Translations under genes and position numbers: made by a program
NCBI RefSeq assembly: GCF_046630445.1
Contig: NC_092340.1
Span: forward strand, 365,098,001 to 365,162,000
DNA from: Rutidosis leptorrhynchoides
Lineage: Eukaryota; Streptophyta; Magnoliopsida; Asterales; Asteraceae
DNA length: 64,000 bases
Direction: 5' to 3'
Shown: positions 47,016 through 58,892 of the stretch, in pieces
Position numbering within the stretch: position 1 is the first letter of the stretch
Layout: every line of letters begins with the position of its first letter
The notes under the pieces: model-generated
What the model saw: the letters and a program-made list of their open reading frames with translations, nothing else
Database searches by the model: none
Told to the model about the DNA's origin: nothing

Positions 47016-48423
47016 TGTATACGTATAACGTTGTTTTGTCGTGATATAGCTAACCCTCCGGGTGTAGTTTATTGGCATTGTTCACATCGTTGTTGGTGAA
47101 CTTATATTTTGTGGATGTATCTTTAGCTCTTTGCTTAGTGATCTTACGGTATGCTTAGACTAGCTTGCCTTTATGCTTGGATGCTCCGGTATGCGGTATT
47201 TGGATATTTGTGTGGCGTGTCCATTTTATGCACATATATGTATGTAGTATATTTTCACTCACTAAGCGTTAGCTTACCCCCTCGTTGTTGATATTTTTAT
47301 AGGTTCGCATGCTTGGCGGCTCGGGTAAGCTTGGGGATTAAAGATCTTGGCTAGGTTGCTTAGAAGATCTTGCTTTTGTATTCGATTAGGATTTGGGTAG
47401 CGTAGTCCCAAATCACCATGCTCGGTTTATGTTTTAAATAACGTATTATTGCATTAAAGATGTTTATGGAAACACAATTGGGACCTAAAGTATTATTTAA
47501 CGCGTATTAAAAGGAAAATTTTTTTATGGGCCGGTTTTAATACGGGTTGGGTTGTTTCAAAGTTTTATAAATATAATAAGATAGCAACTATACAAGGAAT
47601 TGAACAAGGATTTTGAGAAGTATTTTACCTTGATTATGAAGAGGAAAGTTGCTGAGATTAAAGTATGACATGAGAGCATTCAAGTGTGTGTTTTTAGTTT
47701 AAGAAAATGTGGAGTAAAAATGAGTTAAAATGGTCCTTATTTATAAGCTTATAATTTTGGCTTTTAGTGAAAATATCTAAGATAAGTTAAATTGTATTAA
47801 GTCATGCATGACATATTAAATTGATTAGGTCATGGATGACATATTACACAAATAATTGCAGATTTCTATTGGTATATACCAATAGTAAATACTTCTAGAA
47901 GCTGTGTATAATACGGGTAAAAATACCGTATGAATGCGAGTAGAATTCTTGAGGAAATTGAACGGAAATACGAGTATCGCTATCCTTTATATGTATTGGT
48001 ATATTATAGAGTATATTCAATACTTGTAAGGATGTATTTACACTCGTAATACATTATATGTAAATACATTTTAACATAAGTTAATTACGTCGTTTAAATA
48101 GTAATATATATATTGTTTGAAAACTCTTTAAATTGGTAGTATGAAAATATATACATAATACTTTGTTAATATACTTAATGAGATATTTAATTATCATATT
48201 TTCAAGTTAAATATATATAAATTCATATATATACACAATAATTAAACAATTAAATAATTAAATCAAGTTATGACGTTCGTGAATCGTCGGAATAAAAGGG
48301 TGACCAAAAGCTGGTGTAAAACTATTTCCGGAGGTTCAAGATTTATTAAAATTCATTGCTTATCAAGTCGGAATTACATAAAGATTAAGTTTAAATTTGG
48401 TCGGAAATTTTCGGGTCGTCACA

Positions 48424-51400
48424 CAAGCGTTATGATAACTCCTAAATTATACATGTTTTTAAATACATTTTAAGGAGTTATTTTGGCATTTTAAAGACAT
48501 TTTAAGTACTTTAACATACAAAAATGGGTAAAAACGGGAAAAAGATATTTTTAATGTTTTGTTTGAGATTTGTATTAAACAGGATCAAAAACGGATAAAA
48601 AGTTGCAGAAATGGATGAAGCCGCCGGCATGAAACAATGGTAGCCGCCGGCTTGGGGGTTTAAAATGAAGAAATTCGAGAATATTCCAAAAAAAAAAGAC
48701 AAAAATCGAAGGACTTAGAGAACAAGTAAAAGCAACAGAAGCCGCCGGCTAATGAAATGAAGCTGTCGGCTTGATCAAAACTGAAGCCGCCGGCTACCCA
48801 TCCCAAGCAGCTGGCCACGGAGCAGTATCTGGAACCAACTTGGCGACCAAGTAATACGTTTAAAGCTGCAGAATCAGTATATTAGCCATAACTTACTCAT
48901 ACTATCTCTGAATAAGGCGTTTCAGGTGTCCCGACGTCCGTATGACATAGTTCTACAACTTCCGTTTTATAAGTTTTGTCTAATTCGGCCCGGTTCAGAA
49001 GCTAGAAGGCAAAAAAGGCTGCTGAAAATCAATTACGGGATTTACATGTATTTTTATTTTATTATTTTTTTTGAAAGGCAAGTTTGCATCAGTCCGGACC
49101 GAAGCATAGTCATCATTTGCACACACACACACGCGCTTTCGGGCAGGAAACCCGAACCACACTCTATAAAACAAATGTAAAAGGCTCTCCTTCACCTATA
49201 AAAGGAGGCCTTCAACCTTTAGTTTCAAGGTACCTTTTCTTTCATTCCTTCTCTCTTTTGGGGACTTCGATTCTCCAAACCCTTTGGGATTTTAGATTAT
49301 TGAGAACCCATTTAGTTTAATATTTTATTTGGCGTCGAGGTTCTGCCCGAACGTCTTCTTTTTACTTTGTAAGTGTTTTCATTTTAATTTAATTATTTCT
49401 TTTCTTTTATTTATTGTCTTTTATTTATCATTTATCATCTTTTATTTATTTGTCTTTAGTTTATTGCTTTAGTTTATTTAATGTCTTTTATTTATTTAAT
49501 TGCTTTCTGTTCGTCTCCAATTATGAACTAAACGTTCATAGTGGTTACTTGGACGAAAACTGTGAAAATTTGGGAATCGGATGAAGCCGCCGGCTTCACC
49601 AATGCAAGCTGCCGGCTTGGCTGGAACGAAGCCGCCAGCTTCGTGCTTCATCCATACAGTTTTTGGTTCTTTTTCAGATCTGTATGATCGAGTTTCTGTG
49701 ATGATATTTGAATTATTTTGAATCTGTTATGTTTTAATATACTTGTTTTCCATGCTTAATTAGTAGATAACAAGATTTTAGGGTTGATTAATACTTGATC
49801 CGATGATCTATTATTCGATTCATGCTACTTGTTTAGATATAGTCCATCAAACTTGTTAAATTGAATTGCATGCAACTAGGTTTTTTTTTTTTTTTTTAAA
49901 AAATGAAATTATTTGCTACATAAATCAAATTTTGTTCATGGGATCCAAGACAATTTATTTGCTACATAAATCAAATTTCATTGATCTATTATTATATATT
50001 CTAAAATAAAATGAACAAATACAATCTCGATACTTAACATCTAATTAGTCAAAAAAGTAACTAGCCCCCAACTACAACACCTGTATCATGCACCTGCGGT
50101 GGTCACCATTTACGATCAACTATAGTCCTCTCCACAACAACTTCTTTGGTCTTTAACTTACCATCAATGGCGACTAACAACTCTTGCAACCCAACTCTAG
50201 TTTTCGCTGATGTCTTAATATGTGGGCTATATTCGGGCCGAGAATTTGGATCGGTATCCATTACATACGGAAGGGTAGAATCGTAATTTGGTTTATCCTC
50301 TGTAGTCTTAAATCCCACAAACAAAGCAGTTTCATCATCCCATTCAACTTCGTCTTTACAACAAAGCCAATCATCTAAATTCTCTTCAGTTTCTTGAATT
50401 ACAGCCGATTTTTTATCATCTTCAATATCAATCTTGTTCCAAACTTCAATCATGTTTATAAGCTTTTCTGTGGACACTCCAATTTGTTGAAGAACTTGTA
50501 ACACGGACGCTCGTTGCTCGTCACGATTAGGTGCACTGGAGTCTAATACATGCACAAGAAGATCAGCTTCAACAACTTCTTCCAAAGTAGCATGAAACGC
50601 TTCAACTAACTGCACGGGCAAGTCCGATATAAATCCTACAGTGTCACTAAGGAGTACCTTTTTCCCTGATGGGAGAATAACACTTCGTACTTTCGGATCA
50701 ACAGTTGCAAACATCCGATTGTCACAATAGAGAAAGGTATCTGAAAGTGCGCTGACTAATGTCGATTTCCCCGCATTAGTGTACCCAACAATAGCAACAG
50801 TTGGCATATGTTGACTATTTGACCCAACACGTCTTTTGTGAGAAGCACGTTGTAGAGCTCGTGTACGTCGTACCTCTTTTATTTCGTTTAACAACTGAAC
50901 TTTTCGTTCTATAATTCTTCTTCGTTGAAGCTGAAGTTCTGTTTCTCCAGCACCACTAATAAACCCTCGTCCACCACTTCCTTTCCCTCGGGCACTAACA
51001 ACTTCAGCTTCACTAGTTCCACCGAATGTTAAACGTCCACCACTACCACGTACATGAACAAGTCTGGTTCTTTTGTACATTAGAGCAGCTAATTCAGCCT
51101 GCAACTTTCCTTCTTTGGTATTAGCATGAGCATGAAATATCTCAATAATGAGACCTACACGATCAAGAACAGCTTTCCCCCATTCCCGCTCTAAATTTCT
51201 CTGTTGAATTCCAGTTAGATTCGCATTCACAAACACGGCATCTACTCCACCTCTAGAATCTTCAGCATTTAGATGGCATTTTATTGTGTCTACAGTTCCC
51301 GGTCCAAAGTAAGTATCTGCCCTTGTGATTCTAGAAGCTGGGTTTTGCACAACAAGATGTGGGGGCAATTCTTTTTTGGAAAAATCGGTATCATAAAACC

Positions 51401-52561
51401 CATCTCGTTGTTCTTCAAGTGAATTAGCAAGGTTAAGAGCTTCATCAAGTTTGGGTTTTAATACGGAATCGGGTCAAAATTTGGGTTGAACGACGAACAA
51501 TCTTGGTGGGGTATCTGTATCTTTATGGAATTCACCTCCAGTATTTGTATGTTTGTGATTGTGTTGTTGTGAGTGTAAATTAGGGATTGAAAAGATGGGA
51601 TTTTGTGTAAGGGTTTGAGAGATGGATTTGATTGAAGGTTGTTTGTGTGAAATGGCTCTAAACATATTTAAAAATTGTGTGGTGTTTTGAATGTGAATCA
51701 AAATTAGGGTTTTAAAACAAGGAAAGTTGTTATGTTCGGTTTATGAACCGAATCGAAAACGAATTGGTCACCCCGGTGTTCTTCCCCAAAGGAAATTTGA
51801 TCGGAAATTGATTTATTAGGGTTTCTAGTAGTATTAGTATAATATTACTGTATGACTGCATACAACTAGGTTAAACAACATAATAGTGATAAACTTGTTT
51901 AATTGGAATTACGCTTATATAATAAAGTTTGACATTGTTAGGCTTAATTGAAGAACCTTTGTTTGGATTTGTTTAATTAATGATTGCATGAGAACTTAGT
52001 AGTAATTGACTTTCAGTTAGTAACTTGAGTTGATCTACTTGGATTTGTTTAATAGCTTATATAATTTGTCAGTCTAGCATATGCTTTAAGTCCTACCTAT
52101 TGAATGATATGCAACACTTAGCTTAGCCTATTAAGGGATAATAGTTGGTCTATGATTATTATTATGCTTTGTGTTGATATAAGTTATGAAACTTGCTTAA
52201 TATGATTCTCGTATGAGTTATTCGTTCATGTTACTGCTTTTATTTATATCTATTTATTTTGAATCTTCAATTCCTTGTTTTGTTTTATTATTTTGTTTAT
52301 CTTTAAAGCATCTCATTCCTAAGAGATAAGAATCTATCTCATAAAAGATATAAAAATTCATCTTTAATTCTTTAATAAGAATTAAACTATTTAATAAAAC
52401 AACTCTTATTCGCATCTACGCTCTCTTGGAATGATAACTTAAAATACTACATCTGATCGGGTTTTGTTGCTCGTTAGGGTGTTAAAAGTAAAATAAAGGT
52501 TTTATAAATTTAAAAGCTAAAAAATAAGTTAAGCGTTACTGCACACACTTTTGACACGTCA
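48424..52561 (+). mobile_element. Probable Athila-like LTR (element F), interrupted
   Basis: The sequence ends GACACGTCA and is followed within 7 bp by TGGCGCCGCTGACAGGGA, close to the tRNA-Asp-type PBS of Athila and related gypsy elements. The stretch before it is therefore read as a plus-oriented 5' LTR. Removing the HflX retrocopy leaves about 2.1 kb. The true left end may lie left of element A, where TGCAAGG at 19513 would join on to CGTTATGATAACTCC. It contains eight AGCCGCCGGCT-type motifs. No second LTR is seen, so the boundaries are tentative. Confidence 0.5.
49883..51856 (-). pseudogene. HFLX: Processed retrocopy of an HflX-type GTPase mRNA
   Basis: Coding part 50103-51665 on the minus strand, 520 codons without introns, with an in-frame TGA at 51474-51476 (codon 64). 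After it the frame is open to the natural stop. HflX features: GSGGRGFISGAGETELQLQR, G1 GYTNAGKST, G3 DTVGF, G4 NKID and G5 SAK. The first 60 residues are Ser/Thr/Gln/His-rich and could be an organelle transit peptide. HflX GTPases bind the large ribosomal subunit and rescue or split ribosomes; plants have a chloroplast form. A T run at 49881-49897 (poly(A) on minus) follows the 3' UTR. TGCATGCAACTAGGTT (49867-49882) and TGCATACAACTAGGTT (51857-51872) flank the copy as a 16-bp target duplication. This is a textbook LINE-made retrocopy, probably young. The apparent start of the 421-codon frame at 51368 is TTG; the first ATG after the stop is at 51078-51080. Confidence 0.92.
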
Positions 52562-52567
52562 ACTTTT

Positions 52568-52585
52568 TGGCGCCGCTGACAGGGA
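52568..52585 (+). other. Element F primer-binding site (Athila-like)
   Basis: TGGCGCCGCTGACAGGGA resembles the TGGCGCCGTTGCCGGGGA site, complementary to tRNA-Asp, of Athila-type elements, with three changes. Confidence 0.65.
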
Positions 52586-53530
52586 GCGCGGTAAATACGG
52601 AAATTGAATATATTTTGGTTATTGATATTTCTTGAAAACGGGTGATGACTGTCTTCCTTTAGGGAAAGGTTGCTGGGCTTCCGATTTAAAGGGCTCTGCC
52701 GGAACCTAGACGCTGAAGGGTCACTTAAGTATTGAAAGATTCAATAGACCGTTTATGTTTGATTATCCGTTGTAATGCGATAAAAGTTGTTATTTATATT
52801 TCATTACTTAAAATTTAATCTATTTAGTTATTATTTAATTATTTTCTCATTCAAATCTTAATTCCTTCTATAATTAAAATCTCCATTCTAAAATCTAAAT
52901 CTAAAATCTTATTTAAAAATATGGAACAACCAATAAAAAGAAAAGAAGAGAGAACTTTTATGAAAATGGCTAAAGACTTTATTAAAGAGAATAAGGATGA
53001 ATATAAGGCCGATCCATTTTCACAAAAACAAATACAATCGATATTAGAATGGAATGAATACATGAGACAAGTAAAGACACCCAATTTAACACTAATTCGA
53101 TCACGAAATCATGTAAATGTTACCTTGTTAGAATCACAACAACACAAGTAATGATTTGACGCTGAATTTAAACTTCAATTCGAGATCAAATGATTTTAGG
53201 GTTTTCAAGTGGAGAGAGTTTAGGTACGGAGTAAATTAGAAACTTTAAGAAAATGAGAGAAGGAAGAAGATGTCTTGCATATATATCTGTGTAAAACACA
53301 ATACCCCATCACACACGGGTATTTACCAGTTATCTGATAACTTTCGTACTTAATTTGACAACCCTAACGGAGTCCAAATGAAATAAACTAACCTGTTCTA
53401 TGACCCTTGTTACAAACTGGTCTTAACCACATAATAAAATAACACTAAACATTAAATAAAATAAAGGCAAAAATAACCACACTATTATGCCTTAGGGCAA
53501 AAAGGTCATCTTATGTCTAAGCCCGGTCTG
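52586..53530 (+). mobile_element. Start of element F internal region, truncated
   Basis: After the PBS no gag or pol domain is recognisable. One plus-strand frame at 52921-53151 (76 codons, MEQPIKRKEERTFMKMAK...) is Lys/Glu-rich and could be the beginning of a gag, but I cannot support that. From about 53160 on the sequence is unassigned until the minisatellite. Confidence 0.35.
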
Positions 53531-53852
53531 AGGATGTTATACCCCATGTCGGGAGTGGAGGACATTCCCTATGTTGATGGTAGAGGACATGCCCTATGTT
53601 GATGGTGGAGGAGATGCTCATGTCGAAGTTGGATGACATGTGCCATGTTGGAGATGGAGGATATGCCCCATTTAAGAGGTGGAGGAGATGACCCATATCG
53701 AAGGTGTATGACATGCCCCTTGTCAATGATTGAGGACATTTCCCATATCGGAGGTCGAGGACATATCCTATGTCAGAGGTGGAGAACATGCCCCATGTCG
53801 GACGTGTACGACATGCACCATGTCGATCGTAGAGGACATACCCCATGTCGAT
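53531..53852. repeat. 25-bp minisatellite, second short array
   Basis: About 13 units of the same motif as 17497-19062 (ACATGCCCCATGTCG with GGAGG linkers). It ends abruptly at ATGTCGAT where a hAT element has inserted. Open frames in it on both strands are artefacts of the repeat. Confidence 0.9.
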
Positions 53853-54448
53853 CAGTGGCGGATCTTGAGCCATTTCTCTGGAGGGGCGAAATTACTATAT
53901 AATCAGATGTTTTCTTCTAACTGAATTCGATCAAATTATTATTTAAAGCTAATAGCTTGAGTCTTATCAAATTTTGTCAAAGAGGTTTATTTAAATTCAA
54001 TTAAAATTTAACAAAACAGAAGTTAATATGAACTCTTGTTAATAGTTTAATACTATCTAAATCTAAGTCTATATTGTACTACGTAATAAAAAAAATTTAA
54101 GAATATACCGAAGTCTAAGATTATTATTATGTGATAAAAAGAAATATAGTATAGTACTCCGTGTAAGTTTCAGAAAGAAATAAAGAATATATGCTTGTCT
54201 TTTGAAAAGGGTACTTGTGTACATCCTACAAAATTAGAAGGGTTAGATTGTCCATGTTTAAAATAGAATGGGTTATTAGTAAAAGTAAAAGAAAAGGAAA
54301 GTAAAAAGGTATAGACATCTTCTTTACATCTTATTTACACACCTCATTGATAATATCTCTTTCATTAAAATTTGAAACAGAACCTTTCTACTTAAAATGA
54401 TTTACATACAGATTACAGTACTTGTTAAAAATTTTGGGAGGGCCACTG
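53853..54448. mobile_element. Non-autonomous hAT (Tip100-like) element
   Basis: Begins CAGTGGCGGATCTTGAGCC and ends GGGAGGGCCACTG, inverted ends of the CAGTGGCGGA type. It inserted in a minisatellite unit. The left 8 bp (ATGTCGAT) have no right-hand match because element E starts at the next base. Contains AT-rich filler only. Confidence 0.65.
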
Positions 54449-55719
54449 TGTAGTGACCCGTCCTAATCCATCTGGATGAAGTCTTCAACAGTTGGTCCCA
54501 TTGCGAGGTTCTGACCTCTATATGCCATGAACGACTCCATGTAATATGAGCAAATGCACAGCGGAAGATTTCTTTCATACCTGAGGATAAACATGCTTTA
54601 AAGTGTCAACCAAAAGGTTGGTGAGTTCATAGGTTTATCATAAAATAATAAAATTCATCATTTTGATAGACCACAAGATTTAAATGCTGCATGGTACAAA
54701 TGGGCCCGAATCCTATACCCACATGTAATGTACATACGATATCTTTTAAAAACAGTACACATTTCTCGTGTACGAAATCCATTTTTCGTAAATCATAGTA
54801 ACCGTACACATATTCCGTGCACAAAAAATAACATACACATAACCTGTGTATAAAATCATTCTCTCGATACATAACATTCACTTTACTTTCATTGCTTGGC
54901 TTGGTAACCGACCTTAACATATAATGCGCATAATAATATCCCCAAAACAGAACATCTCGTCTGTATAATAATCATATAAACTTAGAAGTACTAAACACCA
55001 CGCCCACTAGCCCTTCCGTCTAGTGAACATTCTGGGTGGGGGTGTTAAACCCGGTAGCTACCTTTAGGATTCGCGTCAATTAGGCGTGCACTAATTCTCA
55101 AAGTTAGTGATGTTCCCTAATTCTTAGGTTACCAAGCAATAATAATCAGGGAAAAAATATTCATATCAATGGTGGCAATTATCACGTCCACATAATTCAA
55201 TGGTGGCAATTATCACGTCCACATAATTCATTCGAGGAATGTTTTGCTTGTGTCTATCTCGTCAAACATTTATAAAAGCATTTCATGTATTCGCAGTTCA
55301 AAATGTATTTCAAAAGCATTTAATAAAGCAGTTGTAAAAGTAGCGCATGTATTCTCAGTCCCAAAAATGTAAAGAGTAAAAGGGAATCAAATGAACTCAC
55401 CTAATGTATTTTGTAGCAAAAATACATATGACTATATTGAACAATGCAGGGTTGGCCTCGGATTCACGAACCTATATCGATTATATATATTAATACATAA
55501 TATTAATCAACTAAGTTTATAAATTTTTATAATGTATCATGATTAATATCCTTATATATAATTATATTAATACTTATAATAGGTTATATTATATATATGA
55601 TATATAATTTAATTAATGCTATAATTATAATATATTAGTTAATATATTAAAACACGGTAGTTTGTAATGAATATATTCTCATATAGAAAATATATATTTG
55701 TTATAATAATTTTATTAAT

Positions 55720-55944
55720 ATGAAAGTAATAATGATAATAATAATAATATTGATACTAATAATAATCTTCAATGATAATTTTATAAATTCTGATAAAAAT
55801 GATATTAATAATAGTAATAATAATTATAATAACTATAAAAATAATGATTTTTCTAATAATGATAATAATAGTGATATTAATAATAATACTTATATTAATG
55901 TTAATAATGATAATAATATAGATTGTATTAATGATAATAATAAC

Positions 55945-56002
<58 letters not shown>

Positions 56003-56008
56003 GTAAAT
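55720..56008. repeat. (AAT)n-rich microsatellite in E 3' LTR
   Basis: Imperfect and then perfect AAT repeats, with the purest part at 55931-56002. Gives a meaningless Asn-rich frame. The counterpart in the 5' LTR is at 62790-63088 and is a few units longer. Confidence 0.95.
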
Positions 56009-56048
56009 AGATAAATAACTACATCAAGGAAGTAGCCCTAAAAATAAT

Positions 56049-56112
56049 GCCCAAGTCCGGGTTTGAACCCGCGACGTCCCGCTAACCCGATAACTTCCTT
56101 AACCATTCGTCC
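56049..56112 (-). repeat. tRNA-like segment (SINE head?) in E 3' LTR
   Basis: The minus strand has an A-box-like TGGTTAAGGAAG (56094-56105) and a B box GGGTTCAAACCC (56059-56070) about 25 bp apart, as in a tRNA gene. Downstream on the minus strand lies about 40 bp and then the ATT repeat, which would be the SINE tail. A full tRNA cloverleaf is not evident. Confidence 0.5.
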
Positions 56113-57113
56113 GTTTCTGTTTTTCTATTAAATACATCATCGGCATCATAATCATTATCATACCATCCTCCTTTTATCATGCATCATCAATATTCATGTC
56201 AACATGTTACCCATCATCATCAACCTTACTTCACAATCATTATCATCTTTATCATGCGATCATCATTGTCATCGATCATTAACACCGTCACCATCTTATC
56301 TTAACCATTATCATACCGCATACTTACTATCATAACTATATCATTAACATCATTACCATCATCGTTAACTATAATCATCGAGCATCATCAATCTCATGAT
56401 ACCCAACCGTATCCCTCATCATCATTTTACATCGTACATCATCTTCTTCAAGTTTGCATTTTTATTGTTCTTATTATCATATTCAATATCATGTGATCGA
56501 CATCATAATTTAATCCTAATCATCATCATCGCCTAAAAATATGTGTGTGTTCTCGTCGTTGAATCAAGAAAGCAAATAAGTGAGCTTGAGACTTTGTGGC
56601 CCAAGTTACTCCAAGGGCCCAATAAAAGGCGGATTAGTTGGCTCCACGATTAACCTTAGTTCTCGGTCCAATTCTTATTTTATGCCTATTGACAATCTGA
56701 TGGAAGTTGTTTGAGGTTGCAGTTTAATCAATGTTTAAAACATCCAGCTCGTCACCCTAATCTCTACCCTCACTTCATCATTAATTTTTCCCATAATCGG
56801 ACATCATCATTTATCAACCCAAAGAAAAATATAACGCGTGATGTATAGGTGACCCACTTTGGGTCGACCACTTTAACCTTTGTATTTGAAATATGATATT
56901 TGGACTTTATATTTGTTAAGTGCTCGTCGGTCCTACAGCAAGAGTTTTTATTTGATTTAAATGGATGAGAATTACGATCCAAATCATATGATCATTATCG
57001 TTGGTAATTAAATATCATGGAATAAAGCAACCCCACTAACTAATTAATTGGTTCTTGAGTTTAGTTGTCGTCCATTAAAGAAAAAGCTTATCACGCAAAA
57101 GCAGTATCAACGA

Positions 57114-57114
<1 letters not shown>

Positions 57115-57173
<59 letters not shown>
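57115..57173. repeat. (TA)n microsatellite
   Basis: About 59 bp of TA repeat in the E 3' LTR. Confidence 0.95.
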
Positions 57174-57176
<3 letters not shown>

Positions 57177-58074
57177 TAGTTTTTAAACAGAATAATAACA
57201 TGTAGCAGTTGCATTTGCAGTGAACATTACTCTAACAGCATCAGCCTTAAATGAAGATTTTTATGGTGACGGTTCTTCATTGGAAAAGAGGAAAGGGGAG
57301 GGAGAGAGAAGTAGTGGAGATTGTCTACTGTTTTGGTGATAATTATAGATGGCGTTTATTTGATCGAAGAGAAGAAACATAAGGTACTTACAACATTAAT
57401 TAAAGAAATGATCGTGATCCGTGGGTGGTGCTCGAGTTTGAGGTGGATTTGGTTTAACAAAAGTCAATAAGGTGTAGCCATGAACCATGGTTTTCAGTTT
57501 GTGGTTTGGGTTATGGGTGGTTGGTTGTGATATTCCTAAGTTTAAAATATGGTGATGATAAAGTGGTCGTGATGGTGTTCTTGATTCAAATCGAAACAGA
57601 TGATAGATATGAAGGTGGCAGTTGTAATGATATATGGTTAGGGATGGTGAATTGTAGTAGAGTGGTGTCATGGTGTTATGACGATGGTTCAAGCTAGTTG
57701 TCTCCCGTTTGAAGGTGATGAGTAAAAGGAAGGGCTTGATCAAATACATTGTATAATTCGTGTGATTTATTGCCAATCATGGTCAACAGCAAGAATCAAT
57801 CCAGGAAGAAAAAAATAAAACAAAATGGAAAGGAGATAGTGAAGTGTAACAGATTCGTACGATTGCTATTGATCAGGTTGTTTGCATTGAGAAATTTGTG
57901 TCATCGGGTACAATTTTACAGACAGGAAGGACAATTTAAATGAAATAAAAAGATACATGATGTTGATGCTAAACTGAATCAATGCTTTATCTGTTTACCA
58001 TCTAATAATTTTTGTATTTTAATTGAATTATAATTCCTGATGTTGATTTTCAACAGATCGTACATGTTTTATAG

Positions 58075-58076
<2 letters not shown>

Positions 58077-58139
<63 letters not shown>
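58077..58139. repeat. (TA)n microsatellite
   Basis: About 63 bp of TA repeat in the E 3' LTR, followed by AAT/ATA-rich sequence to about 58450. Confidence 0.95.
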
Positions 58140-58143
<4 letters not shown>

Positions 58144-58892
58144 TAATTATTAATAACATTAACTAATAATAATAATACAGTTAATAATATCATAAATAAC
58201 AAAATTACTACAAATAATAAAAGAGATAATAATAATATTGTCAATAATCAAAATAATACTAATAGTAAGAATGATATCAATTTGATGATATTTAATAATA
58301 ATAATCATATAAATAACAAGAATAATGATTTATATATATATAATAAGGTTAATAACAATAATAATAATATTATTATTATTAATACTAATATGTATATTCG
58401 TATCAATATTAATAATGTACGTAATATCAATATTACTATAGCAACTTGTAATTATAGTTAATATAATAATATTACAATTTATGGATTATATCATATTTAC
58501 TAATTATATATATGAGATCATATTTTTTAATATCTAATATTTTTAATTTTTATAAATAGAATATTTCTTATGTAAATAGTTTATATATATTCATTTTAAT
58601 AGTAATTTAATTAGTCTGTATTTTATTTTATATTTTTACTTCCAATTGATTAAAGTTTATTTTATTAATTTAAAATGTAATATATACATTTATATTTATA
58701 TTTATATTTATATTTACATGATTACTTACACACAAGTGTTCGTAAATCGTCGGGAATAATCAAAGGTTTATCGAATACATTAAAATGGTTCAATTTTTTT
58801 TTTGAGATTCAACTTTACAGACTTTGCTTATCGTGTCGAAATCATATTAAGATTAAGTTTAAATTTGGTCGAAAATTTTCCGGGTCGTCACA

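Larger units (their letters stand above)
44953..47559. mobile_element. LTR-like insertion D in the LTR of A
   Basis: 2607 bp from TGTAACACCCCG to GGGTTGTTTCA with a perfect 5-bp duplication AAGTT (44948-44952, 47560-47564). TG/CA ends, a 5-bp duplication and no coding frames suggest a solo LTR of a further family. Contains a GC-rich part with CGCGGCGCGA motifs (45085-45215), a tandem array and a long TA repeat. Orientation is not determined. Confidence 0.8.
19520..48423 (-). mobile_element. LTR retrotransposon A with nested insertions
   Basis: A minus-strand, gypsy-like long-LTR element. Its 3' LTR is 19520-22324. The internal region is split into 22325-25463 and 39278-40092, followed by the PBS at 40079-40091. 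The 5' LTR is split into 40093-41117, 44015-44952 and 47560-48423. The outer flanks CAAGG (19515-19519) and CAAGC (48424-48428) are a 5-bp duplication with one change. Subtracting the insertions leaves about 9.6 kb. The internal region has no recognisable pol, only decayed gag-like frames, so it was non-autonomous or is heavily decayed. The long end motif CGGGTCGTCA and the PBS to initiator tRNA-Met fit Ty3/gypsy. Confidence 0.88.
40093..48423 (-). repeat. Element A 5' LTR, split by two insertions
   Basis: LTR pieces 40093-41117, 44015-44952 and 47560-48423 together make about 2.8 kb and align with 19520-22324. A minus-strand TATA (TTATAAATAA) lies at 47737-47746. Breaks are caused by a family-B solo LTR and by element D. 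The outer end is CGGGTCGTCACA. Confidence 0.9.
54449..58892 (-). repeat. Element E 3' LTR (4.4 kb)
   Basis: TGTAGTGACCCGTCC to CCGGGTCGTCACA. The unusual length is partly due to microsatellites (AAT and TA) and a long ATC/CAT-rich section (about 56150-56540). It has a 31-bp tandem duplication at 55170-55231 (TGGTGGCAATTATCACGTCC plus 11 bp), present in both LTRs. Confidence 0.9.

Noticed and set aside
51366-51368. Start of the HflX frame as an annotated Met
   Set aside because: The codon is TTG. The real mRNA start is most likely the ATG at 51663-51665, upstream of the premature stop.
55720-56010. Asn-rich open frame (and its twin at 62790-63089)
   Set aside because: It is translation of an AAT microsatellite inside an LTR; the repeat explains the frame fully.
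56049-56112. Functional tRNA gene
   Set aside because: A and B boxes are present, but I could not fold a convincing acceptor stem and anticodon arm. It is duplicated in both LTRs, so a SINE-like remnant is more likely.
57396-57776. 126-codon minus-strand frame rich in His/Thr/Pro
   Set aside because: Inside the E LTR, no domain, composition expected from CAT/ATC-rich DNA.
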